Source of the DNA: Rhodobacter maris
GTDB lineage: Bacteria; Pseudomonadota; Alphaproteobacteria; Rhodobacterales; Rhodobacteraceae
Direction: 5' to 3'
NCBI RefSeq assembly: GCF_900217815.1
Contig: NZ_OBMT01000012.1
Location: 38,624 to 102,623, forward strand
DNA: 64,000 nucleotides
The position numbers and the translations under genes were made by a program. The notes below the pieces were generated by a model, which was not told the DNA's origin, did no database searches, and saw nothing but the letters and a program-made list of their open reading frames with translations. Shown one piece after another: positions 31,401 to 39,382 of the stretch (positions are counted from its first letter, which is position 1; the number at the start of each line of letters is the position of its first letter).

Positions 31401-31794
31401 GGCCCGAAGGCTGGTCAAGCTGCACCAGGCTGAGGCGCACCTCGGGCACGAAACCCGGCTCGACCGCAAGCGCCGCGCCGCCGATATGCAGCCCGATCCG
31501 GCCGGAGAGGGCCCGATTGGCGCGCGTTTCCAGAAGGCTCACCACCCCTTGCGGCACTGCAACCGGCAGATGGCTGAGCGCCAGAAAGCCAACCAGCGCG
31601 CAGGGCAAGAGCAGCGCAACCGAGAGCACCATCCAGATCCCGAGCCGCCGACGCCAACGCCGCCGGACGGGCGGCGCCCCGGTGGCGTCCCTTTGCTCCT
31701 TGTCGATGCCCTGCAACACTCCGCTCGCTGCTGCCTGTTGGCGCCGCTTTGACGGCGCTTCATTCTGCCCTAGCTTAACCTTCGCATCTGCCAT
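28408..31794 (-). CDS. Large AsmA/YhdP-like protein (DUF3971)
   Basis: A 1128-residue protein with a basic cytoplasmic start, one membrane anchor ([22 protein letters not shown], about residues 51-72) and a long beta-rich periplasmic body. The middle matches DUF3971. The C-terminal part ([61 protein letters not shown]) matches the AsmA-like C-terminal domain. This is the YhdP/TamB class thought to bridge the envelope and move phospholipids to the outer membrane. I start it at the ATG at 31794; a TTG four codons earlier touches bcp directly. The gap to the divergent bcp gene is 12 bases. It is coupled to queA by a four-base overlap. Confidence 0.85.
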   Translation of the reverse strand: MADAKVKLGQNEAPSKRRQQAAASGVLQGIDKEQRDATGAPPVRRRWRRRLGIWMVLSVALLLPCALVGFLALSHLPVAVPQGVVSLLETRANRALSGRIGLHIGGAALAVEPGFVPEVRLSLVQLDQPSGLPIAALPEIRAQFRLAGLLSGRIEPQNLSLRGARVALFRRADGRLDLALPEAEDGAALAGLDLTDPNRLTDAIEAFFATPVLAPVDEITAEDLHIRLVDARTDRVWEVRDGQVRLTQDAETIALSLGFDVGERDRLPAQVALTASTSKRSHRAAFGAAVTEVPAADLAVQSPALAILGLLDAPISGTIHSGITEAGEMERLDATLRIGAGALHPVEGAKPVDFEGADLRLHYDPLERRVDIDRLDLQSRALRLGASGQVLLRDFESGLPREALAQVALSDIQSDPEGLFETPARISRGALDLRLRLDPFRVDLGQVQLVEGTRRVEGRGNVSAGPEGWTVAFDAAVGEITSADLLALWPKALVPHTRDWLFENVATGQLRNVRAAVRLRPGAEPRLELGYEFRGADVQVLRTLPPVRAGRGFAGITENRHTLMVEEGRLVAPEGGEIEVADSVMTVPDIRENPARAEVKLVTRSPIPAALSLLDQEPFHFLSKAGQRPDIARGWAEAHTTLKFLLEKHIRAEDVAFEVEARLTDVQSEKLVPGHVIAAPVLRLRADGAGMTVAGAGRFDIVPFQGRWTQRFGPEERGHSTVDGFVEVTPAGLEHLKIGLPKGAVAGAGWGHLALDLRKDAPTRYDFRTDLKGLTLSIPEVGWSKAAATKALLTLAGTLGPVATVEKLTAEAPGLSAAGRIELSASGFKAARFDTLTLGRWFSGAVELTGRGVNRPPDIAVRSGKLDLRALPDLGQGRNGSDGGAISARFDQVTVTDGIVLTGLAGRFANRGGLTGDFDATLNGGPALSGQVVPHKGRVAVRILADDGGAVLAAAGIFAKARGGKLDLALLPLEAKSYSGSAKITNLKVRDAPVLASMLSAASVIGLLEQLNGDGILFSDVSSTFRITPQGVSVETGEAIGASMGVTMTGAYYPETKALKMEGVVTPFYLVNAIGQIFARKGEGLFGFTYRIDGTADRPQISINPLSIFTPGAFREIFRRPPPQLVTE
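31749..31776 (+). promoter_or_regulatory. Predicted bcp promoter inside the AsmA-like gene
   Basis: TTGACG at 31749 and TAGCTT at 31771 are 16 bases apart, giving a start near 31783 and a leader of about 24 bases. Because bcp begins 12 bases from the divergent gene's ATG, its promoter has to lie within that gene's first codons, and this is the best match there. Confidence 0.45.
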
Positions 31795-31806
31795 GGAGGA
31801 ACGCAA

Positions 31807-32283
31807 ATGATCGCTGTCGGCGAAAACGCGCCGGATTTCACCCTGCCGCTCACCGATCCGGGCACCGAGGCGGCCGAGCTCACGCTTTCGGCGCTGCGAC
31901 CGGGCACGGTGGTGCTCTATTTCTATCCGAAGGACGACACCCCGGGCTGCACCACCGAAGCGCTAGATTTCACCCGCCTCGCGACCGAATTCACCGCAGC
32001 CGGAGCGACCGTCGTCGGGATCTCGAAAGACGGCCCCAAGGCGCATCAGAAATTCTGCCAAAAGCACGGGCTCGGCATCAAGCTCGTCTCCGACGAGACG
32101 GGGGCCACCTGCGAGGCCTATGGCACCTGGGTCGAAAAGAACATGTATGGCAAGATCTCGATGGGGATCCAGCGCGCCACCTTCCTGATTGACGGGGAAG
32201 GAAAGGTCGTGGGGGCCTGGCCGAAGGTCTCGGTCAAGGGCCATGCCGAGGCGGTGCTGGAGGCCGTACGGGCGCTCGGTTGA
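31807..32283 (+). CDS. bcp: Thioredoxin-dependent peroxiredoxin (bacterioferritin comigratory protein)
   Basis: A 158-residue 1- or 2-Cys peroxiredoxin of the BCP/PrxQ class that reduces peroxides with thioredoxin. The peroxidatic cysteine is C50 in FYPKDDTPGCTTEALDF. Instead of the resolving cysteine five residues later that many family members have, alanine/leucine are seen, so it is an atypical one-cysteine-site form; other cysteines (CQKHG, TCEAYG) occur later. KNMYGKISMGIQRATFLID is conserved. It has a GGAGGAACG ribosome site. A strong hairpin follows the stop at 32307. Confidence 0.95.
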   Translation: MIAVGENAPDFTLPLTDPGTEAAELTLSALRPGTVVLYFYPKDDTPGCTTEALDFTRLATEFTAAGATVVGISKDGPKAHQKFCQKHGLGIKLVSDETGATCEAYGTWVEKNMYGKISMGIQRATFLIDGEGKVVGAWPKVSVKGHAEAVLEAVRALG

Positions 32284-32306
32284 GCCCGCCCGCCTCCACA
32301 GATCTT

Positions 32307-32335
32307 CCGGGCGCGGCGCATCTCCTCGCGCCCGG
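32307..32335 (+). terminator. Hairpin after bcp, possible terminator
   Basis: CCGGGCGCG (32307-32315) pairs perfectly with CGCGCCCGG (32327-32335) around an 11-base loop. No T-run follows directly, so it may stabilise the 3' end or terminate weakly. The remaining 240 bases up to the M23 gene hold no gene I can support and should contain that operon's promoter. Confidence 0.45.
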
Positions 32336-32577
32336 TAAGGGATTTTCAACCATGAGGCGATATAAAAAGAGCACTCTCGCGCAAAAAGAGCGTGCTTCGG
32401 CAGGATCTTGCGCAGTTCCGCGCCGTCATCGGCAGATTAGCCCAATCGCCGGGCAAAACGGGTTGCAGCCCGGTTCTTCCCCTTGCTAAGCCTCACGCGG
32501 TCCCGGCAGCGCAAGGCGCGCCCGGGAGGAGGACAGGGCCGTACCCTCGCCGGCCCGCAACCGACAGGAAGATCGCC

Positions 32578-33894
32578 TTGCCCCGCCGTATCCTCGACCG
32601 CGTCAACACCGTGCTCGACCCCTGGCTGCCCGAACAGCGGCTGTTTCTGAAATCGGAAGACGCGACCCGCTTCGTGCGGATGCGCCCGCTCACCCAGGCG
32701 GTGACGCTGTTTCTGGCGGGGATGCTGTTTCTGTGGTCGGTCATCGCCACGTCGCTGCTCTTCATCGATGGCATCTCCTCGGGCGGCGCGCGCGAACAGG
32801 CGCAGATCGCCAAGGCCCAGTTCGAAAGCCGGCTCGACATTCTCGCCCGTCAACGCGACCAGCGCGCCACCGAAGCACTCGCCGCGCAGGACCGCTTCCA
32901 GATGGCGCTCGGACAGGTCTCGCAAATGCAATCGCAACTCCTGGCCTCCGAGGAGCGCCGCCGCGAGCTGGAAACCGGGATTGACGTGATCCAATCCACG
33001 CTCAAGCGCACCATGGCCGAACGCGACGAGGCGCGCGAAAAGCTGGCTGCCGCGCGCGGCACCGGCGCGGAAAGCTCGGAACGGCTCACCGCCCGCATCG
33101 GCGACATGGGCGGCACCGTCGATCTGCTCACCGTGGCGCTCGCGCGCACCGCGACCGAACGCGATCAGGCGAGCCGCGCCGCAACCGCCGCCCGCGAAGA
33201 GGCCGAACAGGCCGAGCTTGACCGGCGCCTCCTCGAAGAGCGCCACGACGAGATTTTCGACACGCTCGAGGGGGCGGTGCGGATCTCGATGGAGCCGCTC
33301 GACAGGATGTTCCGCAAGGCGGGCATGAACCCCGACGACATTCTCAGCCAGATCCGGCGCGGCTACTCCGGCACCGGCGGGCCGCTCCTGCCCGCGGCGA
33401 TCTCCTCGAAAGGTTTTGCCGGGCCCGATGCCGATACCGCGCGCGCCGAAGGCATCTTGCAGCGGCTCGACGAAATGAACCTCTACCGGATCGCGGTCGA
33501 CAAGCTGCCCTTTGCGATCCCGCTCCGAGGCGGCTATCGTTTCACCTCTCCTTTCGGCTATCGCTGGGGGCGGCTGCATGCCGGGGTGGACCTTGCCGGG
33601 CCGGTGGGAATGGATGTGCACGCCCCCGCCGATGGTGTGGTGGCAGAGGCGGGCTGGGAAAACGGTTACGGCAACGTCATCAAGTTGCGCCATGAATTCG
33701 GGGTTTCCACGGTCTATGGGCACCTCTCCAAAATCCGCGTGAGGGTCGGGCAAAAAGTGTCGCGCGGGGAGGTGATCGGTGATACTGGAAATACCGGACG
33801 GTCCACCGGACCGCATCTGCACTATGAAATCCGGGTGGGTGGCGCCCCCATCAACCCGATGACCTTCATCAAGGCGGCTCAGGATGTTTTCTAA
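32578..33894 (+). CDS. M23 family metallopeptidase with coiled coil (LmdC-like)
   Basis: A 438-residue envelope protein. Residues 40-62 (QAVTLFLAGMLFLWSVIATSLLF) form a membrane anchor and 80-245 form a long coiled coil. The C-terminal LytM/M23 domain has the zinc ligands H334/D338 in HAGVDLAG and H413/H415 in HLHYE, so it should cleave peptidoglycan cross-links. PFGYRWGRLHAG and NPMTFIKAAQD frame the domain. The start is a TTG at 32578 with AGGAAG before it; no ATG lies close. Its last 11 bases overlap the bactofilin gene, and M23-bactofilin pairs of this kind act together in cell-shape control in other alphaproteobacteria. Confidence 0.92.
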   Translation: MPRRILDRVNTVLDPWLPEQRLFLKSEDATRFVRMRPLTQAVTLFLAGMLFLWSVIATSLLFIDGISSGGAREQAQIAKAQFESRLDILARQRDQRATEALAAQDRFQMALGQVSQMQSQLLASEERRRELETGIDVIQSTLKRTMAERDEAREKLAAARGTGAESSERLTARIGDMGGTVDLLTVALARTATERDQASRAATAAREEAEQAELDRRLLEERHDEIFDTLEGAVRISMEPLDRMFRKAGMNPDDILSQIRRGYSGTGGPLLPAAISSKGFAGPDADTARAEGILQRLDEMNLYRIAVDKLPFAIPLRGGYRFTSPFGYRWGRLHAGVDLAGPVGMDVHAPADGVVAEAGWENGYGNVIKLRHEFGVSTVYGHLSKIRVRVGQKVSRGEVIGDTGNTGRSTGPHLHYEIRVGGAPINPMTFIKAAQDVF

Positions 33895-34420
33895 AAGCAA
33901 GATCCACGAACCCGGCCCGAAAACGGCCCCCGATTCCGAGAAAAAGCCCGAAGCCGCGCCTGCGCCTTCGCGCCCGCTGGGCGATTTTGTCCCCGCTGCG
34001 GCGCCGCGCGCGAAACCGGCCGCCTCCGTGCTCTCCTCCGATCTCACGGTGATGGGCAATATCAAGACCACCGGCGACATTCAGGTCGAAGGTGTGGTCG
34101 AGGGCGACATCCGCGCGCATCTGCTGACCGTGGGCGAAAGTGCCACGATCAAGGGCGAGATCGTCGCCGATGACGTCGTGGTGCATGGGCGTGTGGTGGG
34201 TCGCGTGCGTGGGCTCAAGGTGCGCCTGACCTCCACCGCCAAGGTCGAGGGCGACATCATCCACAAGACGATCGCGATCGAATCGGGCGCGCATTTCGAG
34301 GGATCGGTGCAGCGTCAGGACGATCCGCTGCAGGGCGCGAATGCCCCCAAGCTGATGGCCCCCGAGCCCGCGGCGGCACCGAAAGCGCCGGCCGCGCCGC
34401 AACCGACCGCCGGCAAGTAA
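33884..34420 (+). CDS. Bactofilin (polymer-forming cytoskeletal protein)
   Basis: A 178-residue bactofilin. The core at about residues 50-145 is a right-handed beta-helix repeat (LTVMGNIKTTGDIQVEGVVEGDIRAHLLTVGE, KGEIVADDVVVHGRVVGRV, KVEGDIIHKTIAIESGAHFEG). It is flanked by unstructured proline/alanine-rich tails, as in BacA. These proteins polymerise without nucleotide under the inner membrane and recruit wall enzymes. The N-terminus overlaps the M23 gene by 11 bases, so both are made from one message. A clean terminator follows 20 bases after the stop. Confidence 0.93.
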   Translation: MFSKSKIHEPGPKTAPDSEKKPEAAPAPSRPLGDFVPAAAPRAKPAASVLSSDLTVMGNIKTTGDIQVEGVVEGDIRAHLLTVGESATIKGEIVADDVVVHGRVVGRVRGLKVRLTSTAKVEGDIIHKTIAIESGAHFEGSVQRQDDPLQGANAPKLMAPEPAAAPKAPAAPQPTAGK

Positions 34421-34440
34421 GGGCGCAGGGCGCGTATGCG

Positions 34441-34463
34441 AGGGCGGCTTCGGCCGCCCTTTT
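34441..34463 (+). terminator. Rho-independent terminator of the M23-bactofilin operon
   Basis: AGGGCGGC (34441-34448), TTCG tetraloop, GCCGCCCT (34453-34460), then TTT. The ultrastable TTCG loop and T-run make this a confident terminator. Confidence 0.9.
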
Positions 34464-34784
34464 GCGTTTGGCCGGAATGCGGGCAGCCGCTCCCCGCTTC
34501 ACCGCCCGCACCGAGGATTTCGACGATGCGGATTGGCGTCCCCTGTGGCATCCCTCGCGGTGCCCGCCCTGTGGCCAACCTGTTGCGAGAGCCCCCCGGA
34601 TTGCAGCGGCCCACAGGGTGTTCGGGCGATGCCCCCCTGTGACGATGGTGTGAAAAGATTCGCGCCCCGGCCCCCTTTGCCCGCCGCCTTTCGCCTTGCC
34701 AGTCAGGCCCCGAGCCCCTAGAAGGACGGCTGAAAATTTTGCCAGATGCGTGCGGTTGCGTGCGCCTGAACCAGAGGAAACCCC
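34464..34784. other. Gap between bactofilin and tig, only a promoter seen
   Basis: About 320 bases. A 63-codon plus-strand frame (34462-34653) starts within the terminator, lacks a ribosome site and shows no recognisable domain, although its codon use is not obviously noncoding. I treat it as unsupported. A tig promoter candidate lies at 34696-34724. Confidence 0.4.
34696..34724 (+). promoter_or_regulatory. Predicted promoter of tig
   Basis: TTGCCA at 34696 and TAGAAG at 34719 are 17 bases apart, giving a start near 34731 and a leader of about 55 bases before the tig ATG. This is the best -35/-10 pair in the gap. Confidence 0.4.
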
Positions 34785-36119
34785 ATGCAGGTCACCCAGA
34801 CCCTCAACGAAGGCCTCAAGCGCGGCTACAGCTTCACCCTGACCGGCGCCGAGCTGGAGGAGAAAGTCACCGCCAAGCTCACCGAGGCGCAGCCCGAAGT
34901 CGAGATCAAGGGCTTCCGCAAGGGCAAGGTGCCGATGGCGATCCTGCGCAAGCAATTCGGCGACCGCATCCTCGGCGATGTGCTCAACGAAAGCGTTGAC
35001 GCCGGGCTGAAGGAAATCCTCTCCACCTCGAACGAGCGCCCCGCGATGGAGCCGAAAATCGAGATGGAAAACGGCCAGGACTGGAAACCCGGTTCGGACG
35101 CGACCTTCACCGTCACCTATGAAGCGCTCCCCGAGATCCCGGCGCTCGACCGCTCGACCCTCACCCTCGAACGCCTCGTCGTGAAAGCCGAGGAAGCCGC
35201 CGTGACCGAAGCGCTCGAAAACCTCGCCAAATCGGCGCAGAATTTTGAAGACCGCAAAAAAGGCACCAAGGCGAAAGACGGCGACCAGGTCGTGATCGAC
35301 TTCGAGGGCTTCCTCGGAGACGAGCCCTTCGAGGGCGGCAAGGGCGAGGAATACCCGCTCGTGCTCGGCTCGGGCTCGTTCATCCCGGGCTTTGAAGAGC
35401 AGCTCGTCGGTGCCAAGGCCGGTGAAGACGTCGAAGTGAAAGTGTCCTTCCCCGAGCAATACGGCGCTGCGCATCTCGCCGGCAAGGAAGCCACCTTCAA
35501 ATGCCACGTCCATGCGGTGAAGGCCCCGAAACCGGCCGAGATCGACGACGAGTTGGCGAAGAAATTCGGCGCCGAAGACCTCGCCGCCCTGAAGGCCCAA
35601 GTCGCCGAGCGTCTGGAGATGGAATATAAGGGCGCCGCCCGTGCCGTGCTCAAACGCGCACTGCTGGACGCGCTCGACGGCAAGATGAGCTTCGAGTTGC
35701 CGCCCTCGCTCGTCGAAGCGGAAGCCAACCAGATCGCGCACCAGCTCTGGCACGAGGAAAACCCCGACCACCACGGCCATGACCACGGCGAGATCACCGT
35801 GACCGACGAGCACAAGACACTGGCGGATCGCCGTGTGCGTCTGGGCCTCGTGCTGGCCGAGCTTGGCCGGGTGGAGAAGATCGAGGTCACCGATTCCGAG
35901 ATGACGCAAGCGGTGATGAATGCGGCGCGGCAATATCCGGGTCAGGAGCGCGCCTTCTTTGAATTCGTCAAGAGCAACGCGCAGATGCAACAGCAACTCC
36001 GCGCGCCGATCTTCGAGGACAAGGTGATCGACTTCATCGTTGCGGGGGCTGCCGTGACCGACAAGGAAGTCACCAAGGAAGACCTGCAAAAGGCGATCGA
36101 AGCGCTCGACGAGCTCTGA
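34785..36119 (+). CDS. tig: Trigger factor
   Basis: A 444-residue ribosome-associated chaperone and prolyl isomerase that receives nascent chains. The ribosome-binding signature is [19 protein letters not shown] at about residues 43-61. The FKBP-like isomerase domain (about 160-245) contains [50 protein letters not shown]. The C-terminal part is the all-helical substrate cradle. It includes a short histidine-rich loop DHHGHDHGE (residues 327-335), a potential metal-binding patch that is not part of the core. A strong terminator follows. Confidence 0.97.
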   Translation: MQVTQTLNEGLKRGYSFTLTGAELEEKVTAKLTEAQPEVEIKGFRKGKVPMAILRKQFGDRILGDVLNESVDAGLKEILSTSNERPAMEPKIEMENGQDWKPGSDATFTVTYEALPEIPALDRSTLTLERLVVKAEEAAVTEALENLAKSAQNFEDRKKGTKAKDGDQVVIDFEGFLGDEPFEGGKGEEYPLVLGSGSFIPGFEEQLVGAKAGEDVEVKVSFPEQYGAAHLAGKEATFKCHVHAVKAPKPAEIDDELAKKFGAEDLAALKAQVAERLEMEYKGAARAVLKRALLDALDGKMSFELPPSLVEAEANQIAHQLWHEENPDHHGHDHGEITVTDEHKTLADRRVRLGLVLAELGRVEKIEVTDSEMTQAVMNAARQYPGQERAFFEFVKSNAQMQQQLRAPIFEDKVIDFIVAGAAVTDKEVTKEDLQKAIEALDEL

Positions 36120-36144
36120 GACACCCCGTCACCGGACAGTGACC

Positions 36145-36171
36145 AAAGGCCGCCCCGAGGGGCGGCCTTTT
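36145..36171 (+). terminator. Rho-independent terminator of tig
   Basis: GGCCGCCCC (36148-36156) pairs with GGGGCGGCC (36159-36167), flanked by AAA/TTT pairs and followed by T. The stem is nearly closed at its loop. It could also work for transcripts from the other strand. Confidence 0.88.
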
Positions 36172-36366
36172 GCTTGGGTGCGCGCTCTGGCGCAAACACA
36201 TTGACGCGCGTGTCTTTTGCCGATGCCGGTCTGGAAGTCTGGCAGACAGCCGCTCTGTGCATGACTTTTGCGCCTCGCGGCCTCCCCCCGGGCGGCAGGA
36301 GGGCCGCAGGCCGCACGACATCTTCGACCGGCCGCGCCCGCAGGCCCGCGCCTGCGCGGCCAAAGC

Positions 36367-37962
36367 CTATTGCATCATTTCCTTGGTGGCGCTGAGTTTC
36401 AGCCCCTCGTAATCGCGCACCACGCGGTCGATGTCCCATTGCAGGCGCGTGAGAAAGACGATGTCGCCATCGTGGTCATGGGCAATATGCTGCTTGTTCA
36501 CATTGACCATCTTCTCGACCACATCCTTCGGCCCCTGCACCCAGCGCGCCGAAGTGAATTGCGAGGGCTCAAACCGCACCGGAATGCCGTATTCGATCTC
36601 GATCCGGCTCGCCAGCACGTCGAATTGCAGCGCGCCCACCACGCCGACGATGAAGCCCGACCCGATGGAGGGCTTGAACACTTTCGCCGCGCCTTCCTCG
36701 GCAAATTGCATCAGCGCCTTTTCGAGATGCTTGCCCTTCATCGGGTCGGTCGAGCGCACCGATTGCAGCAGTTCCGGCGCGAAGGACGGAATGCCGGTAA
36801 AGCGCAGCTTCTCCCCTTCCGTCAGCGCATCGCCGATGCGGAGTTGTCCGTGGTTCGGAATGCCGATGATGTCGCCCGCCCAGGCCTCCTCGGCCAGTTC
36901 GCGGTCGGCAGCAAGGAACAGAACCGGGTTCGTCACCGCCATCGGTTTGGCTGAGCGCACATGCAAGAGCTTCATGCCGCGTTCGAAATGGCCCGAGGCA
37001 AGCCGCACGAAAGCCACCCGGTCGCGGTGCTTGGGGTCCATGTTCGCCTGCACCTTGAAGACGAAGCCCGTCACCTTCTTTTCGTCGGCCGAGATCTGCC
37101 GCTCGGCGGCGCGCTGCGGTTGCGGCTCGGGGCCATATTCGCCCATGCCGTCCATCAACTCCTTCACGCCGAAGGAATTGATCGCCGAGCCGAACCAGAT
37201 CGGAGTCATATGGCCCTCAAGGAAGGCCTGCCGGTCGAAAGCGGGCAAGAGCGCGCGCGCCATGTCGAGCTCTTCGCGCAGCTTCGCGAGCTGCTCGGCG
37301 GGGATGTGCTCGGCCAGCTTCGGGTCGTCGAGCCCGTCGATCTTGATGCTCTCCGCCACCCGGTTACGGTCGGCGCGGTCCATAAGCTCGAGCCGGTCGT
37401 GCAGGATGTCGTAGCAGCCGAGGAACTCGCGCCCCATGCCGATGGGCCAGCTTGCCGGCGCCACATCGATGGCGAGGTTTTCCTGAATCTCGTCGATGAT
37501 CTCGAACGTGTCGCGGCTCTCGCGGTCCATCTTGTTGCAAAAGGTCAGGATCGGCAGATCGCGCAACCGGCAGACCTCGAAGAGTTTCCGGGTCTGGCTT
37601 TCCACCCCTTTCGCACCGTCGATCACCATGATCGCGGCATCGACAGCGGTGAGCGTGCGGTAAGTGTCTTCCGAGAAATCGGAGTGGCCGGGCGTGTCGA
37701 CGAGGTTGAAGCGATAGGTCCGGAAATCGAAGCTCATCGCCGAGGCCGAAACGGAGATCCCGCGCTCCTGTTCGAGCTTCATGAAATCCGAGCGCGTGCG
37801 CCGCGCCTCGCCCTTCGCGCGCACCTGCCCCGCCATCTGGATCGCGCCACCGAAAAGCAGGAACTTCTCGGTCAGCGTGGTCTTGCCGGCGTCGGGGTGC
37901 GAGATGATCGCGAAGGTCCGGCGGCGGGCGATTTCGGGCGGGAGGACGGGTGCGTTGCTCAT
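36367..37962 (-). CDS. prfC: Peptide chain release factor 3
   Basis: A 531-residue GTPase that recycles RF1/RF2 from the ribosome after peptide release. G-domain motifs are clear: G1 SHPDAGKTTLTEKFLLFG at about residue 21, G2 with RGISVSAS, G3 VDTPGHSDFSEDTYR, and G4 FCNKMDRES. Length is close to E. coli RF3 (529). The gene is alone on its strand. The nearly 200 bases downstream hold a GC-rich imperfect hairpin (36330-36361) but no T-run. Upstream it is divergent from the small zinc-finger gene. Confidence 0.97.
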   Translation of the reverse strand: MSNAPVLPPEIARRRTFAIISHPDAGKTTLTEKFLLFGGAIQMAGQVRAKGEARRTRSDFMKLEQERGISVSASAMSFDFRTYRFNLVDTPGHSDFSEDTYRTLTAVDAAIMVIDGAKGVESQTRKLFEVCRLRDLPILTFCNKMDRESRDTFEIIDEIQENLAIDVAPASWPIGMGREFLGCYDILHDRLELMDRADRNRVAESIKIDGLDDPKLAEHIPAEQLAKLREELDMARALLPAFDRQAFLEGHMTPIWFGSAINSFGVKELMDGMGEYGPEPQPQRAAERQISADEKKVTGFVFKVQANMDPKHRDRVAFVRLASGHFERGMKLLHVRSAKPMAVTNPVLFLAADRELAEEAWAGDIIGIPNHGQLRIGDALTEGEKLRFTGIPSFAPELLQSVRSTDPMKGKHLEKALMQFAEEGAAKVFKPSIGSGFIVGVVGALQFDVLASRIEIEYGIPVRFEPSQFTSARWVQGPKDVVEKMVNVNKQHIAHDHDGDIVFLTRLQWDIDRVVRDYEGLKLSATKEMMQ

Positions 37963-38180
37963 GGCGCGCCTTTAACGCAAGGGCGCGCGCGGAGCAATGG
38001 GGCGTCGCCGCGCGGCATCCCGGACACAGCTGAACGGACACGTTCACCCTGATTGATCCTGATCATGGAATTATTAATGGAATCGTTCCATACTCGAAGA
38101 ATCTGGCCGGAAGCGCTTGGAGGAACGCGTCCGGCGAACGGGTGAGGGCCAAGCCCCCGCCCCGCAACAGGAGTGTGCCT

Positions 38181-38405
38181 ATGGCAAGGAGTGCTGCCGC
38201 CGTCTCGCCGCCCGCCCCGCAAAGAGTTGCGCATCGGGCCGCGCAGAAAACTGTTCTGTGCCCCTACTGCGGCGTGCCGCTCTACACCGCCAAGGATCGT
38301 GCCGAGCATCTTGAGGGCCATCGGTGCTGCTGCGAGGGCAGCGGCTGGGATTGTGCCGACCTCACCGATCCACACGAACGCGACGCCTGCCGCCGCAAGG
38401 GCTGA
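38181..38405 (+). CDS. Small C2H2 zinc-finger-like hypothetical protein
   Basis: A 74-residue basic protein. Residues 27-47 contain C27-x2-C30-x12-H43-x3-H47, exactly the classical C2H2 zinc-finger spacing. The Ros/MucR-type bacterial finger usually has nine residues in the central loop instead. Cysteines 49-51 and C58 follow directly and could offer other ligands. The start at 38181 is chosen for AGGAG eight bases upstream; an in-frame ATG at 38142 lacks one. I do not recognise the family. It sits between divergent prfC and xth, 140 bases before xth. The short inverted repeat TGGAATCGTTCCA lies about 90 bases upstream at 38078-38090. It could be a DNA-, RNA- or protein-binding peptide; function unknown. 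Confidence 0.55.
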   Translation: MARSAAAVSPPAPQRVAHRAAQKTVLCPYCGVPLYTAKDRAEHLEGHRCCCEGSGWDCADLTDPHERDACRRKG

Positions 38406-38544
38406 CACAGCGCGCCGGAACCGTTCGACCGCGCCGTGATCTGACACCCGATCTCTTGGGTGTGAGGTGTCGGCGCCAAAGGGCGGCGTCCTTCTCTTTC
38501 CTTCTCCGCGCTCCCCCCCTATCAAGGGCAAAAGGGAGGCGCCC

Positions 38545-39324
38545 ATGAAGATCGCAAGCTTCAACATCAACGGCATCAAGGCCCGCGCCGAGGCGCTGCC
38601 CGCCTGGCTCAAGGCCGCCGAGCCCGATGTGGTCGCGTTGCAGGAGATCAAGTCGACCGACGAGGCCTTCCCGCACGAGATCTTCGAGGGGCTCGGCTAT
38701 CAGATCGTCACGCATGGGCAGAAAAGCTTCAACGGGGTGGCGCTTCTGAGCCGCTATCCGCTCGAAGACGTGGTCTGTGGCCTGCCCGGCGACGAGACCG
38801 ACGCCCAGGCGCGCTGGATCGAGGCTACCGTGGTGGGCCGCCGCGCGGTGCGGATCTGCGGGCTCTACCTGCCCAATGGCAACCCGGCACCCGGCCCGAA
38901 ATACGATTACAAGCTTGCCTGGATGGCGCGCATGCGCGCGCGCGTCAGCGCGCTTTTGAAAACCGAGGAGCCGCTTGTTTTTGCAGGCGATTACAATGTG
39001 ATCCCGCAAGATGAAGACGCCGCGAAGCCGGAGACTTGGGCGACAGATGCGCTGGCGCTGCCCGAAACCCGCGCCGCCTTCCGCAAGCTTCTCAATCTGG
39101 GCCTGACCGATGCCTTGCGCGACCGCGTGCCCGACCCCGGCCAGTATACGTTCTGGGACTATCAGGCCGGCGCCTGGCAGCGCAACAACGGCATCCGCAT
39201 CGACCACCTCTTGCTCAGCCCCCAGGCAGCGGACCTGCTCACTGCGGTGGGCATCGACAAGGAGGTGCGCGCGGGCGAGAAACCCTCCGACCATGTGCCG
39301 ATCTGGATCGAGCTCGACGCCTGA
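38545..39324 (+). CDS. xth: Exodeoxyribonuclease III (AP endonuclease)
   Basis: A 259-residue DNA-repair nuclease of the exonuclease-endonuclease-phosphatase fold that cuts at abasic sites. Metal and catalytic residues are seen in ASFNINGIKAR, VALQEIKSTDE, LYLPNG, FAGDYNVIPQDED, the WDYQAGAW segment, and GIRIDHLLLS ... SDHVPIW at the C-terminus. The ATG at 38545 has AAAGGGAGG upstream; the frame extends further back without a better start. The Hsp70-like gene begins 58 bases after it on the same strand. Confidence 0.96.
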   Translation: MKIASFNINGIKARAEALPAWLKAAEPDVVALQEIKSTDEAFPHEIFEGLGYQIVTHGQKSFNGVALLSRYPLEDVVCGLPGDETDAQARWIEATVVGRRAVRICGLYLPNGNPAPGPKYDYKLAWMARMRARVSALLKTEEPLVFAGDYNVIPQDEDAAKPETWATDALALPETRAAFRKLLNLGLTDALRDRVPDPGQYTFWDYQAGAWQRNNGIRIDHLLLSPQAADLLTAVGIDKEVRAGEKPSDHVPIWIELDA

Positions 39325-39382
39325 CCTCTTGCCCGGAGCCGCGAAACGCGCTAGGCCGCCGGGCTTCGGCAGGAGGTCTTAC

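Noticed and set aside
34462..34653. 63-codon frame between bactofilin and tig
   Set aside because: It starts inside the terminator, has no ribosome site and no recognisable family.
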